The translations under genes were made by a program, and so were the position numbers. Shown here piece after piece: positions 24,078 to 32,066 of a stretch of DNA of 34,995 nt. The notes below the pieces were generated by a model. The model saw only the letters and a program-made list of their open reading frames with translations, ran no database searches and was not told the origin of the DNA. Every line of letters starts with the position of its first letter. Position 1 is the stretch's first letter. This DNA comes from an uncultured beta proteobacterium (GTDB lineage: Bacteria; Pseudomonadota; Gammaproteobacteria; Burkholderiales; Burkholderiaceae_C), in NCBI GenBank assembly GCA_903876045.1, contig CAIQYP010000299.1, positions 1-34,995 on the forward strand, read 5' to 3'.

Positions 24078-24881
24078 GTGAAATTTGTTCTATGGCTGGC
24101 GTGCCTGATTGGCAGCCTGAGCACCCCGACCTGGGCCGATGACGCACTGCAGGACGCTATCGCCAGCCCCAAGCGCACAGCGGCCTTTGCGGCACGGGAT
24201 GCTTGGCGCCATCCCTATGAAACCCTGAAGTTTTTCGGCATTACGCCTGACAGCTCAGTGGTTGAAATCAGCCCTGGCGGCGGCTGGTACACGGAGATAC
24301 TTGCTCCTTATTTGCGAGGACAAGGTCAATTAATTCTCGCGGCAGATGACCCGGAAACTGCCAAGCCCGATTCCCTGAAAAGTTTGAACCGACTCAAGGC
24401 CAAATTGGCTGACCAGCCCGACGTATACGACAGGGTGGTCTTCGGTGTTTTTGCGCCCCCCGATAAATTGCAATACGCCGCTCCTGGAAGTGTCGATCTG
24501 GTGATGACTTTTCGCAATGTGCACAACTGGCTGGAATACGGCGATACGGGCGTGCGCGCGGTGTTTCAAAGTGCCTACCGCGCTTTAAAGCCGGGCGGCG
24601 TGCTGGGCGTGGTGGAGCATCGACTGCCTGAGGATCGCGTGCAAGATGCCACTGCGAGCAGCGGCTACGTGCACCCTTCCTATGTGGTGGACATGGCACA
24701 GAGCGTGGGCTTCGCCTTGGCTGCATCCGCCGAATTCAATAGCAACCCAAAAGATGCGTCAGATCACATCGGAGGCGTTTGGGCCTTGCCGCCTTCATTC
24801 GTGAACAAAGAGGTGGACCGCGAAAAATTCCAGGCGATTGGTGAAAGCGACCGCATGACACTTAAATTCATCAAGCGCTGA
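24078..24881 (+). CDS. Exported SAM-dependent methyltransferase-like protein
   Basis: The protein has 267 residues from a GTG at 24078, supported by GGGAG five bases upstream. A signal peptide (FVLWLACLIGSLSTPTWA) ends near residue 20. The mature part has class I methyltransferase features: motif I VVEISPGGGWYTEIL (61-75), VDLVMTFRNVHNW and LKPGGVLGVVEHR. This resembles the 'predicted methyltransferase' group COG4798, whose exported members are puzzling because SAM is cytosolic. The gene is 145 bases after phoR and may have its own promoter. Substrate and role are unknown. Confidence 0.82.
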   Translation: MKFVLWLACLIGSLSTPTWADDALQDAIASPKRTAAFAARDAWRHPYETLKFFGITPDSSVVEISPGGGWYTEILAPYLRGQGQLILAADDPETAKPDSLKSLNRLKAKLADQPDVYDRVVFGVFAPPDKLQYAAPGSVDLVMTFRNVHNWLEYGDTGVRAVFQSAYRALKPGGVLGVVEHRLPEDRVQDATASSGYVHPSYVVDMAQSVGFALAASAEFNSNPKDASDHIGGVWALPPSFVNKEVDREKFQAIGESDRMTLKFIKR

Positions 24882-25002
24882 CAACGTGGTGTCTTTCAAA
24901 TCGGCGGCAATGCCACCGTAGGTGTCGAAAACCACGTTGGAAAAGGGCAAAATAGAGCCAATATATGAATTCGTTCAGCTACGGGCCAACTCAGGGAAAT
25001 CG

Positions 25003-25380
25003 ATGCCTTACTCTTTAATTTGGGAGCCCGGTGGGGTTTACAAAAAGTTCAATGGCATGGTGAATGGTGCGGAGTTGCTGCAGTCCGTGAACGAGGTTGC
25101 CACGGACGCACGGTTCGCCAATGCGCAATACGAGGTGTCCGATTATCTGGACGCGGACAGTACAGATTTCTCGCAGGATGCCTTGAACGAAGTGCGCGCA
25201 GTGCGCATTGGATCTTTCATGCGGAATCCGCGCATCAAGGTGGCCATCGTGACCCACGACACCGAAATCCAGCAACGCATTTATTCCACGATCGCAGCCC
25301 GCCTGACCCTGCACCAAACCAAAGTGTTCAACGCCATGGCAGACGCAAACACCTGGTTGGGGCGCGAGGACGCTGCTTAA
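25003..25380 (+). CDS. SpoIIAA/STAS-like small protein
   Basis: The protein has 125 residues from the ATG at 25003, preceded by CAGGGA; the frame extends upstream but without support. The alternating strand/helix pattern (YKKFNGMVNGAELLQSV, YEVSDYLDA, KVAIVTHD, VFNAMADANTWLG) resembles the SpoIIAA-like (DUF3478/STAS) fold, in which a small domain binds lipid or protein partners. No signal peptide or cysteine motif is present. It is convergent with ligB (stops six bases apart) and is probably unrelated to it. Confidence 0.6.
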   Translation: MPYSLIWEPGGVYKKFNGMVNGAELLQSVNEVATDARFANAQYEVSDYLDADSTDFSQDALNEVRAVRIGSFMRNPRIKVAIVTHDTEIQQRIYSTIAARLTLHQTKVFNAMADANTWLGREDAA

Positions 25381-25386
25381 GCTCAG

Positions 25387-26241
25387 TTAGTACGCCGTCT
25401 TTTCAAGCGCCAGCAGGCCGGTGGCCGTGTTGGAAATTGGAATGTGGTAGTTGCTGTGCACCTTGCGCACGCCCGCACCCGCACCGGCTGTTAGTGCCGC
25501 GCGCATAGCCAGCCACATCAGCAGTTCCACGCCCTGGGTGCCGGTTTTTTCGACCAGTTCATGGATGGTGAACTGCGTGGCCCATTCCGGGTTGGTGAGC
25601 AGGCTATCCATAAACTGCAGATCAAATTCCTTGTTGATAAAGCCGGCACGCTCGCCATCAAGCTGATGCGACAGACCGCCTGATGCGATGACCGCCACGG
25701 TTTTGCTGCTGTCCCAATCGGCGATGGCCTGACCGACCGCTTTACCCAGTGCATAGACGCGGCTGGCCTTGGGCAGTGGGAACTGCACGGTGTTAATGCA
25801 GATCGGCACCACGGTCACCGGGTAGTTTCCTTCGGGGTACAGCAGCTTGAGGGGCAGTGAGCAGGCGTGATCGACCAGCAGTTCCTGGCAACTCACCACG
25901 TCAAATTCCTGATCGATCAGCGAGTTGATGATGTGCCACGACAAGTCCACTTCGCCGCGCAATGGCTCCAGCGAGGGGATGCCCCAGCCTTCATCCGAAT
26001 TGACATATTGCGGCGCTGCGCCCACCGCAAAGGTAGGCATCTTGTCGAGGAAAAAGTTCAGCCCGTGGTCGTTGTAGAAAATCACCATCACATCCGGTTT
26101 CCTGGCGTTGAGCCAGTCGCGGATGGGAGGGAAACCATCAAAAAATGGCTTCCAGTAGGGCTCTTGTTGAATGCCTTTGTGAATCGCCCCGCCAATCGCT
26201 GGAATGTGGGAAGTGGCGACGCCGCCGATCAAATTTGCCAT
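25387..26241 (-). CDS. ligB: Protocatechuate 4,5-dioxygenase beta subunit
   Basis: The 284-residue protein has the class III extradiol dioxygenase layout of LigB. Fe(II) ligands would be H12 (SHIPAIGGAI), H59 (YNDHGLNFF) and E239 (QGVELLMWL), with the catalytic base H192 (GGLSHQLDGERAGFINKEFD). It opens protocatechuate between C4 and C5 to 4-carboxy-2-hydroxymuconate semialdehyde. It lies 16 bases after ligA and ends the hemerythrin-ligA-ligB operon. It could accept a related substrate such as gallate. Confidence 0.95.
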   Translation of the reverse strand: MANLIGGVATSHIPAIGGAIHKGIQQEPYWKPFFDGFPPIRDWLNARKPDVMVIFYNDHGLNFFLDKMPTFAVGAAPQYVNSDEGWGIPSLEPLRGEVDLSWHIINSLIDQEFDVVSCQELLVDHACSLPLKLLYPEGNYPVTVVPICINTVQFPLPKASRVYALGKAVGQAIADWDSSKTVAVIASGGLSHQLDGERAGFINKEFDLQFMDSLLTNPEWATQFTIHELVEKTGTQGVELLMWLAMRAALTAGAGAGVRKVHSNYHIPISNTATGLLALEKTAY

Positions 26242-26257
26242 GGGTGCTCCGGTGTGT

Positions 26258-26611
26258 CTACTGGCCAGCAGCGACGAGCTTGGCTTTGAATTGTTCTTTG
26301 GTCATGCCGGTTTGCTGGGCGCCGATGTCTTGCATATCGAGCCCGAAAATACCTGCGAATTTGGCCAGGTAATAGGCATTGCCGCCCGCTGCAATCAGTT
26401 GCAACACATTGCGGGCGCGGATGGCGTCGGCCTGCTGCGTGTTCAGCCCGTACTGGCGCATATAGGCCTCTTCGTCGGCGAGGAACGCGGCACGGCATTC
26501 GGCCGAGTTGAATGAAAAGCACATCTTGTTCAGGGCGTAGCCCTTTTTTGCCTGCTCGCTGTCAAAAAGCGTTGTGCCGGGTATGGGGGGTAAAGGAGCT
26601 TGGGTTGCCAC
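26258..26611 (-). CDS. ligA: Protocatechuate 4,5-dioxygenase alpha subunit
   Basis: The protein has 117 residues from a GTG at 26611, supported by GGAG six bases upstream; the frame extends further but overlaps the hemerythrin gene. Family motifs are PGTTLFDSEQAKKGYALNK, the ARNVLQLIAAGGNAYYLAK helix and GMTKEQF. LigA is a small helical subunit that caps the active site of LigB. It lies 16 bases after the hemerythrin gene and 16 before ligB. Confidence 0.93.
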   Translation of the reverse strand: MATQAPLPPIPGTTLFDSEQAKKGYALNKMCFSFNSAECRAAFLADEEAYMRQYGLNTQQADAIRARNVLQLIAAGGNAYYLAKFAGIFGLDMQDIGAQQTGMTKEQFKAKLVAAGQ

Positions 26612-26627
26612 GGAAGTCTCCAGATGT

Positions 26628-27212
26628 TTATGCCTGACCCAGACCGATCGGCGCAGGTGCGGTGCTGACAATGCGCGAATACAGCTTGTCATAAACCGGG
26701 TCACGCGCGTATTTTCCGTTGAGTGGGTCGATGTTTTCAGCGAAGGCCGCGTCAAGTTCCTTCCAGTCGGCCGGGCTCAGGCATTTCTCCGCTTCCGGCA
26801 GGATGACTTGCTCCTCGAGCTTCATGTGTTCCAGATAGGCGTCCAGATAGCGGTTGCAGTATTCCTCAAAGATCTTGCGGCGCGACTCGCCCAGCAATTC
26901 CCAGGCGGTGAGCAGGTGCCGCAATTCGCGCACCCCGGCTTCACTTTTGTGGTGGTCATGGTCCAGTCGCTCAATCGTCTCACGCATCGCGGGCGACGCC
27001 TGCAGCACGCGCGGAAACAGCAGGGTCGTTTCTTTGGTGTGGTGCAACTTTTCCGGGAATTCATCGATATAAAACAGCATGGCACCCAGCACGTCAAAGT
27101 ATTGCTGCTGGTCGGCTCCGGGGCCGCGCCGAAGCATCATGCGCAGGGATTGCAGCATGGCTGCCAGTGAGGAATGCTCTTCGCGAATGATCTGCAAACT
27201 GCTGTGTTTCAT
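26628..27212 (-). CDS. Hemerythrin-like (HHE) protein ahead of ligAB
   Basis: The protein has 194 residues from the ATG at 27212, with AGGAGA upstream. The helical bundle has candidate di-iron ligands in REEHSSL (H13), KLHHTKETTLLFP (H57/H58, E61), DHDHHKSE (H85-H88) and LEHMKLEEQVILPE (H129, E133/E134), the hemerythrin HHE pattern. Such proteins bind O2 or sense iron or oxygen in the cytoplasm. It is the first gene of the ligAB operon, with only 16 bases to ligA. The link suggests a role in supplying or protecting the oxygen- and Fe(II)-dependent dioxygenase, but this is inference. It is divergent from livK across 186 bases. Confidence 0.88.
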   Translation of the reverse strand: MKHSSLQIIREEHSSLAAMLQSLRMMLRRGPGADQQQYFDVLGAMLFYIDEFPEKLHHTKETTLLFPRVLQASPAMRETIERLDHDHHKSEAGVRELRHLLTAWELLGESRRKIFEEYCNRYLDAYLEHMKLEEQVILPEAEKCLSPADWKELDAAFAENIDPLNGKYARDPVYDKLYSRIVSTAPAPIGLGQA

Positions 27213-27398
27213 GTTGTCTCCTGAGGCTCGTATCTTCCTGGTATGCAATATGCTAATTCAATCCGCCGCAAAACAGAGCATTTGGCTGCGGCTAGCAGCT
27301 ATTCAAAATCGTTATAGCAACCAGTATGGAATTGCACTTGCAAATAGGTCGGATTGCCGAGAGCATGCAACATAATCACCACTTTTAGGAGACACAAA

Positions 27399-28571
27399 AT
27401 GCATAAGAGACAGTTCCTGAGCGCCACCATGTTGGCCGTTGCCGCCTTGTCGTCCAGCGTCGTTCTGGCCGATGGCAATACCTTCAAAATCGGCCTGATC
27501 CTGCCCATGACCGGCCAACAGGCCAGCACCGGACGCCAGATCGAAGCCGCTGCCCGCCTGTATATGGCACAAAACGGCGACACCGTTGCCGGCAAGAAGA
27601 TCGAACTGATCGTCAAGGACGACACCACCGTGCCCGATGTCACCAAGCGCCTGGCGCAGGAACTGGTGGTGAACGACAAGGTCAATGTGCTGGCCGGTTT
27701 TGGCATCACGCCCGCGGCTCTGGCCACGGCCCCCATTGCCACCCAGTCCAAGACGCCCCAGGTGGTGATGGCCGCGGCCACCTCCAGCATCACCGAAGCC
27801 TCGCCCTACATCGTACGCACCAGTTTCACCCTGCCGCAGGCCTCTGTCGCGCTGGCCGACTGGGCGCCCAAGAACGGCATCAAGACGGTGGTGACCCTGG
27901 TGAGCGACTACGGCCCCGGTATTGACGCCGAGAAGTTCTTTAAAGAACGCCTCACCTTCAATGGCGGCAAGGTGATCGAATCTTTGCGCGTGCCCCTGCG
28001 TGGCCCGGACTTTGCCCCCTTCCTGCAAAAGGTGCGTGACCTGAAGCCGGATGCATTGTTTGTGTTTGTACCCTCTGGCGCGGGTGCAGCCGTCATGAAG
28101 CAGTTCCTGGAACGCGGTATGGACAAGGCGGGCATCAAGCTGATTGGAACCGGCGACATCACCGATGACGATCAGTTGAACGACATGGGCGATGGCGCCA
28201 TCGGCGTGGTCACCTCCCACCATTACTCGACTTACCACCCGTCTGCCGCCAACAAGAAGTTTGTTGAAGCGTTCCAGAAAGCCAACAAAGGCATGCGCCC
28301 CAACTTCATGGCTGTTGGCGGCTATGACGGCATGCGCGTGATCTACGAAGCACTGAAAGCCACCAAGGGCAATGGCGGCGGCGACGCCCTGTTGGCCGCC
28401 ATGAAGGGTCAGATTTTCGAGAGCCCGCGCGGTCCCATGTTCATTGATGCGCAGACCCGCGACGTGGTGCAAAACATTTACCTGCGCAAAGTGGAGCGCA
28501 AAGAAGGCCAGCTCTACAACGTGGAGTTTGACGTGAGCAAGGACGTGAAAGACCCCGGCAAAGCGCGCTAA
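27399..28571 (+). CDS. livK: Branched-chain-type ABC transporter substrate-binding protein
   Basis: The protein has 390 residues from the ATG at 27399, preceded by AGGAGACACAA. The Sec signal ends at about residue 25 (SSVVLA). The periplasmic-binding type I fold is shown by FKIGLILPMTGQQASTGRQ, LIVKDDTTVPDVTKRLAQEL, GFGITPAALATAPIA and VGGYDGMRVIYEAL. Members bind branched-chain amino acids, urea or aromatic acids. Its place opposite ligAB suggests an aromatic acid such as protocatechuate, but that is inferred from context only. Confidence 0.92.
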   Translation: MHKRQFLSATMLAVAALSSSVVLADGNTFKIGLILPMTGQQASTGRQIEAAARLYMAQNGDTVAGKKIELIVKDDTTVPDVTKRLAQELVVNDKVNVLAGFGITPAALATAPIATQSKTPQVVMAAATSSITEASPYIVRTSFTLPQASVALADWAPKNGIKTVVTLVSDYGPGIDAEKFFKERLTFNGGKVIESLRVPLRGPDFAPFLQKVRDLKPDALFVFVPSGAGAAVMKQFLERGMDKAGIKLIGTGDITDDDQLNDMGDGAIGVVTSHHYSTYHPSAANKKFVEAFQKANKGMRPNFMAVGGYDGMRVIYEALKATKGNGGGDALLAAMKGQIFESPRGPMFIDAQTRDVVQNIYLRKVERKEGQLYNVEFDVSKDVKDPGKAR

Positions 28572-28573
28572 GA

Positions 28574-28684
28574 ATGCGCACAAGGATATTGGTTTTGCCG
28601 CCGGGCCGCCCCAAGGCAAAACGCGCCCCCTTGGGGGGCAGCGAATTACGCGCAGCGAAAGAGCGTGGGGGCACCACGTGCTGA
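28574..28684 (+). other. 36-codon bridging ORF between livK and livH
   Basis: The frame starts at an ATG three bases after the livK stop, crosses repeat copy C without a stop and ends at a TGA that overlaps the first codons of livH (GTG at 28678). The peptide includes PPGRPKAKRAPLGG, the same frame of the repeat used by the bridging ORF before livG (APGRPKQART). It may act only to carry ribosomes across. Confidence 0.35.
28596..28676 (-). repeat. GC-rich repeat, copy C (inverted relative to A)
   Basis: It begins GCCGCCGGGCCGCCCCAAGG, continues through CGCGCCCCCTTGGGGGGCAGCGA and ends in GCGTGGGGGC. Its reverse complement matches copy A closely. It fills the livK-livH gap. Confidence 0.75.
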
Positions 28685-29553
28685 CTTTGCTTTTCGACGG
28701 CATTGCCTACGGCATGCTGTTGTTCATCCTGGCCGTGGGGCTGGCGGTAACCATGGGCCTGATGAATTTCATCAACCTGGCCCATGGCGCTTTTGCCATG
28801 GCGGGGGGCTACATCACCGTGCTGCTGATGCAGCGCGCTGGTGTTCCGTTTCTGGTCTGCTTGCCATTGGCCTTTCTGGGCTCGGCCCTGTTGGGTGGCT
28901 TGTTGGAACGCACGCTTTATAGGCCGCTGTACAACAAGCCGCATCTGGACCAGGTGCTGTTTTCCATCGGTCTGACGTTTATGGCCGTGGCCAGCACCGA
29001 CTATTTCATCGGCTCCAGCCAGCAGATCATCCAGTTGCCGGAATGGCTCAAGGGTCGCACCGAAATCGGTGAAGGCGCCTGGATGCTGGGCATGGGCCAT
29101 TACCGCCTGTTCATCATCGCTGTCTGCGCTGCACTAACCGTAGCCCTGCAATACATTTTGGCCAAAACGCGCTTCGGCAGCCGTCTGCGCGCCTCGGTGG
29201 ATGACCAGCGCGTGGCCGCCGGTCTGGGCATTAATGTGAACATCGTTTTCCTGACTACTTTTGCCGTGGGCTCCGGCCTGGCTGGTCTGGGTGGCGCGCT
29301 GGGTGCCGAGGTGCTGGGGCTGGACCCGAGCTTCCCGCTGAAGTTCATGATTTACTTTTTGATCGTAGTGGCCGTGGGGGGCACGTCCTCCATTACCGGT
29401 CCGCTGCTGGCAGCGCTTTTGCTGGGCGTGGCCGATGTCGCTGGCAAGTACTACATCCCCAAACTTGGGGCTTTTATTGTGTATAGCCTGATGATTGCCA
29501 TTTTGATCTGGCGCCCGCAAGGCCTGTTTGTGCGCCAGGGGGGCAAGTCATGA
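28678..29553 (+). CDS. livH: Branched-chain-type ABC transporter permease
   Basis: The protein has 291 residues from a GTG at 28678. Family motifs are GLAVTMGLMNFINLAHGAF near the N-terminus, RTLYRPLYNKP, RASVDDQRVAAGLGINVN (coupling loop) and VAVGGTSSITGP. About eight hydrophobic segments are present. It forms the inner-membrane channel with LivM. The stop overlaps the livM ATG (ATGA). There is no good ribosome-binding site: the upstream DNA is repeat copy C, so translation may rely on coupling. Confidence 0.93.
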   Translation: MLTLLFDGIAYGMLLFILAVGLAVTMGLMNFINLAHGAFAMAGGYITVLLMQRAGVPFLVCLPLAFLGSALLGGLLERTLYRPLYNKPHLDQVLFSIGLTFMAVASTDYFIGSSQQIIQLPEWLKGRTEIGEGAWMLGMGHYRLFIIAVCAALTVALQYILAKTRFGSRLRASVDDQRVAAGLGINVNIVFLTTFAVGSGLAGLGGALGAEVLGLDPSFPLKFMIYFLIVVAVGGTSSITGPLLAALLLGVADVAGKYYIPKLGAFIVYSLMIAILIWRPQGLFVRQGGKS

Positions 29554-30497
29554 AAGTGCCCGTGCGTTGGGCCTGGTGGGAGGCCGTGTTGTGGCTGACC
29601 CTGCTGGCCTCGCCTTTTGCGCTGCAGTCTCACGCGCTGCTCATAAACGAGATTGCCATCGTGGCGCTGTTTGCCGTGTCGCTGGATTTGATTTTGGGCT
29701 TCACCGGCATCGTGTCGCTAGGCCATGCCGCCTTCTTTGGCATGGGTGCTTACGCGGCTGCGTTGTTTGCCAAACTGGTCATGCCCGATCCGCTGGTGGG
29801 GCTGGTGGTGGCTATTGCTGTGTCCACGCTTTTGGGCGCTGTGTGCAGCATGACCATTATTCGAGGCAGCGATCTGACGCGTCTGATGGTGACGCTGGGT
29901 GTGGGGCTGATCCTGGCCGAACTGGCCAACAAGCTGGATTGGTTGACCGGTGGAGCCGATGGGCTGCAAGGCGTGGTCATGGGGCCGCTACTGGGGCGCT
30001 TTGAGTTTGACCTCTACGGCCAGACCTCCGCGGTTTATTCGTTGTGCATTCTGTTCGTGTTGTTTGTGCTGGCGCGGCATCTGGTGAACTCACCGTTTGG
30101 CGCCACGCTCAAAGCCATTCGCGACAACCGCCTGCGTGCTATGGCCATTGGCATTCCGGTGACGCAGCGTATTGCGGTGGTCTACACCGTGGCAGCCGGC
30201 ATGGCCGGTGCAGCGGGTGGCTTGCTGGCGCAGACCAGTGGCTTTGCCTCGCTGGATGTGTTTGAGTTTCACCGTTCCGCTGACGTGATGCTGGTCCTGG
30301 TGGTGGGCGGCACGGGCTGGCTTTACGGCGGTGTGGCTGGGGCTTTGGTTTTCACGCTGCTGCAAAACTTTATCTCGTCCATCACGCCGCAGTACTGGAC
30401 GTTCTGGATTGGTTTGTTCCTGGTGGTGCTGGTGCTGGTCGGGCGTGAGCGCCTGCTGCGTCCCTGGACCTGGTTCGGGCGTGGGGGCAAGGTATGA
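29550..30497 (+). CDS. livM: Branched-chain-type ABC transporter permease
   Basis: The 315-residue protein has the LivM motifs LDLILGFTGIVSLGHAAFFGMGAYAA, LKAIRDNRLRAMAIGI (coupling loop), GGLLAQTSGFASLDVFEFHRSA and VVGGTGWLYGG. Eight to ten hydrophobic segments span it. It pairs with LivH. Its TGA overlaps an ATG at 30494 that opens a 22-codon frame leading to livG. Confidence 0.93.
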   Translation: MKVPVRWAWWEAVLWLTLLASPFALQSHALLINEIAIVALFAVSLDLILGFTGIVSLGHAAFFGMGAYAAALFAKLVMPDPLVGLVVAIAVSTLLGAVCSMTIIRGSDLTRLMVTLGVGLILAELANKLDWLTGGADGLQGVVMGPLLGRFEFDLYGQTSAVYSLCILFVLFVLARHLVNSPFGATLKAIRDNRLRAMAIGIPVTQRIAVVYTVAAGMAGAAGGLLAQTSGFASLDVFEFHRSADVMLVLVVGGTGWLYGGVAGALVFTLLQNFISSITPQYWTFWIGLFLVVLVLVGRERLLRPWTWFGRGGKV

Positions 30498-30562
30498 GCG
30501 CCGCGCCGGGCCGCCCCAAGCAAGCTCGCACCGCAGAGCGCGGCACGGAGGTTTTGTTGTGA
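30494..30562 (+). other. 22-codon bridging ORF between livM and livG
   Basis: The ATG overlaps the livM stop (ATGA, 30494-30497) and the TGA overlaps the livG GTG (GTGA, 30559-30562). The peptide (MSAAPGRPKQART...) is read from repeat copy D. The double overlap implies that ribosomes could pass from livM to livG through it. Confidence 0.4.
30501..30547 (-). repeat. GC-rich repeat, copy D (partial, inverted relative to A)
   Basis: GCCGGGCCGCCCCAAG is shared with copy C; the rest (AAGCTCGCACCGCAGAGCGCGGCACGG) is shortened and diverged and lacks the CCCCCTTGGGGG core. It lies just before the livG ribosome-binding site (GGAGG, about 30547-30552). Confidence 0.5.
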
Positions 30563-31341
30563 TTGATTTGACCCAAAACCCGGTGGTGCTCAGCGCTCAG
30601 GGGCTGGTCAAGCGCTTTGGGGGTATTACTGCCACCAACAACGTCACGCTGAACCTGCACCAAGGCGCACGCCATGCACTGATCGGCCCGAACGGGGCCG
30701 GCAAAACCACGCTGATCAATCTGCTGACTGGCGTGCTGCCGCCTTCTGAGGGGCGCATCATGCTGGAAGGCCAGGACATCAGCAACCTGCCGCCGCATTT
30801 GCGTGTGCGTCGTGGCATGGTGCGCACCTTCCAGATCAACCAGTTGTTTGACAGCATGACACCGCGCGAGACGCTGGCGCTGGTGGTATCGCAACAGCGC
30901 GGTCTGGGTGGCAAGTGGTGGCAGGCGCTGGGCGCCCAGCCGCAAGTGAACCGCCGCTGCGATGAACTGCTGGAACAATTTCACCTGACCAGCGTGATGC
31001 ACCAGACCACCCACGTCATGGCCTACGGCAAACGCCGCCTGCTGGAGATTGCCATTGCCCTGGCTTGTGAGCCGCGCGTGCTGCTGCTGGACGAACCGGT
31101 TGCCGGTGTGCCGGCCGGTGAGCGCGAAGAGTTGCTGCAAACCGTGGCGGCGCTGCCGGCCGACGTCTCCATTCTTTTGATCGAACACGATATGGACTTG
31201 GTCTTCAGCTTTGCCAACCGCATGACGGTGCTGGTCAACGGCACCGTGCTGACCGAAGGCACGCCGGATGAGATTGCCAACGACCCGCAGGTGAAAGAGG
31301 TGTATCTGGGCCACGGCGAAGGAGCACAGCACCATGGCTGA
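30559..31341 (+). CDS. livG: Branched-chain-type ABC transporter ATPase
   Basis: The protein has 260 residues from a GTG at 30559, chosen because GGAGG lies eight bases upstream. Walker A is GPNGAGKTT and Walker B is LLLDEPVAGVPAGE. The signature loop is MAYGKRRLLEIA rather than the usual LSxGQ; I believe LivG relatives with AYGK occur, so it is not read as broken. RTFQINQLFDSMTPRETL is typical of LivG. It energises uptake with LivF. Its end overlaps livF by eight bases. Confidence 0.93.
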   Translation: MIDLTQNPVVLSAQGLVKRFGGITATNNVTLNLHQGARHALIGPNGAGKTTLINLLTGVLPPSEGRIMLEGQDISNLPPHLRVRRGMVRTFQINQLFDSMTPRETLALVVSQQRGLGGKWWQALGAQPQVNRRCDELLEQFHLTSVMHQTTHVMAYGKRRLLEIAIALACEPRVLLLDEPVAGVPAGEREELLQTVAALPADVSILLIEHDMDLVFSFANRMTVLVNGTVLTEGTPDEIANDPQVKEVYLGHGEGAQHHG

Positions 31342-32059
31342 TCTGCTGCGCATAGAAAACCTGAGTGCCGGTTACGGTGAGGCGGTGGTGCTGACCGGCA
31401 TTCATGTCTCCATCGCCGAAGGGCAGACGCTGGCGCTTTTAGGTCGCAATGGGACCGGCAAGACCACGCTCATCAACACCATCGCGGGTGCCACGCGCCA
31501 GCATGGCGGCAGCATCACCTTAGGTGATGTGGCCCTGCACAAGCTACCCGCGCATGAGCGCGCTGCGGCCGGCATTGGCTGGGTACCTCAGGAACGCAAT
31601 ATCTTCAAATCACTGACCGTCCATGAAAACCTGACCGCTGTGGCACGGCCCTCGCGCAGTGTCAGCAAAAGCCCGCAGTGGACACCGGCGCGGGTTTACG
31701 AGATGTTTCCCCGTCTGGCCGAGCGCAAGAACAACCTGGGCACGCAACTCAGTGGCGGTGAACAGCAAATGCTGGCTGTCGGCCGTGCCTTGGTGCTCAA
31801 CCCCAGCCTTCTGTTGTTGGACGAGCCGCTGGAGGGGCTGGCGCCCATCATCGTGCAGGAGTTGCTGCGCGCAATTCGCCGCATCACCCAGAACGAAGGT
31901 TTGGCCGCGATCATCGTAGAGCAGCATCCACAAGCGATTCTGGCGATTTCCGACACCGCCGCCGTGCTGGACCGTGGCACCGTGGTGCACACCGACACGG
32001 CGGATAGTCTGCTGGCGCAGCCCGCGCTGCTGGACAAGTTGCTGGGTGTGGCGCGTTAA
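31334..32059 (+). CDS. livF: Branched-chain-type ABC transporter ATPase
   Basis: The 241-residue protein has Walker A GRNGTGKTT, the LivF phrase GIGWVPQERNIFKSLTVHENL, signature LSGGEQQMLAVGRALV and Walker B LLLDEPLEGLAPI. It is the second ATPase of the importer and the last gene of the rightward operon; the convergent hicB gene ends seven bases later. Confidence 0.94.
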   Translation: MADLLRIENLSAGYGEAVVLTGIHVSIAEGQTLALLGRNGTGKTTLINTIAGATRQHGGSITLGDVALHKLPAHERAAAGIGWVPQERNIFKSLTVHENLTAVARPSRSVSKSPQWTPARVYEMFPRLAERKNNLGTQLSGGEQQMLAVGRALVLNPSLLLLDEPLEGLAPIIVQELLRAIRRITQNEGLAAIIVEQHPQAILAISDTAAVLDRGTVVHTDTADSLLAQPALLDKLLGVAR

Positions 32060-32066
32060 AGAAGGA

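Noticed and set aside
27312-28703. A 463-codon reverse frame opposite livK
   Set aside because: It is a mirror of livK and part of the repeat, with no recognisable domain. livK has a signal peptide and a good ribosome-binding site.
30559-31341. livG as a broken ATPase because its signature is MAYGK instead of LSGGQ
   Set aside because: Walker A and B are intact, the gene is full length in a complete operon, and I believe the AYGK variant occurs in functional LivG relatives.
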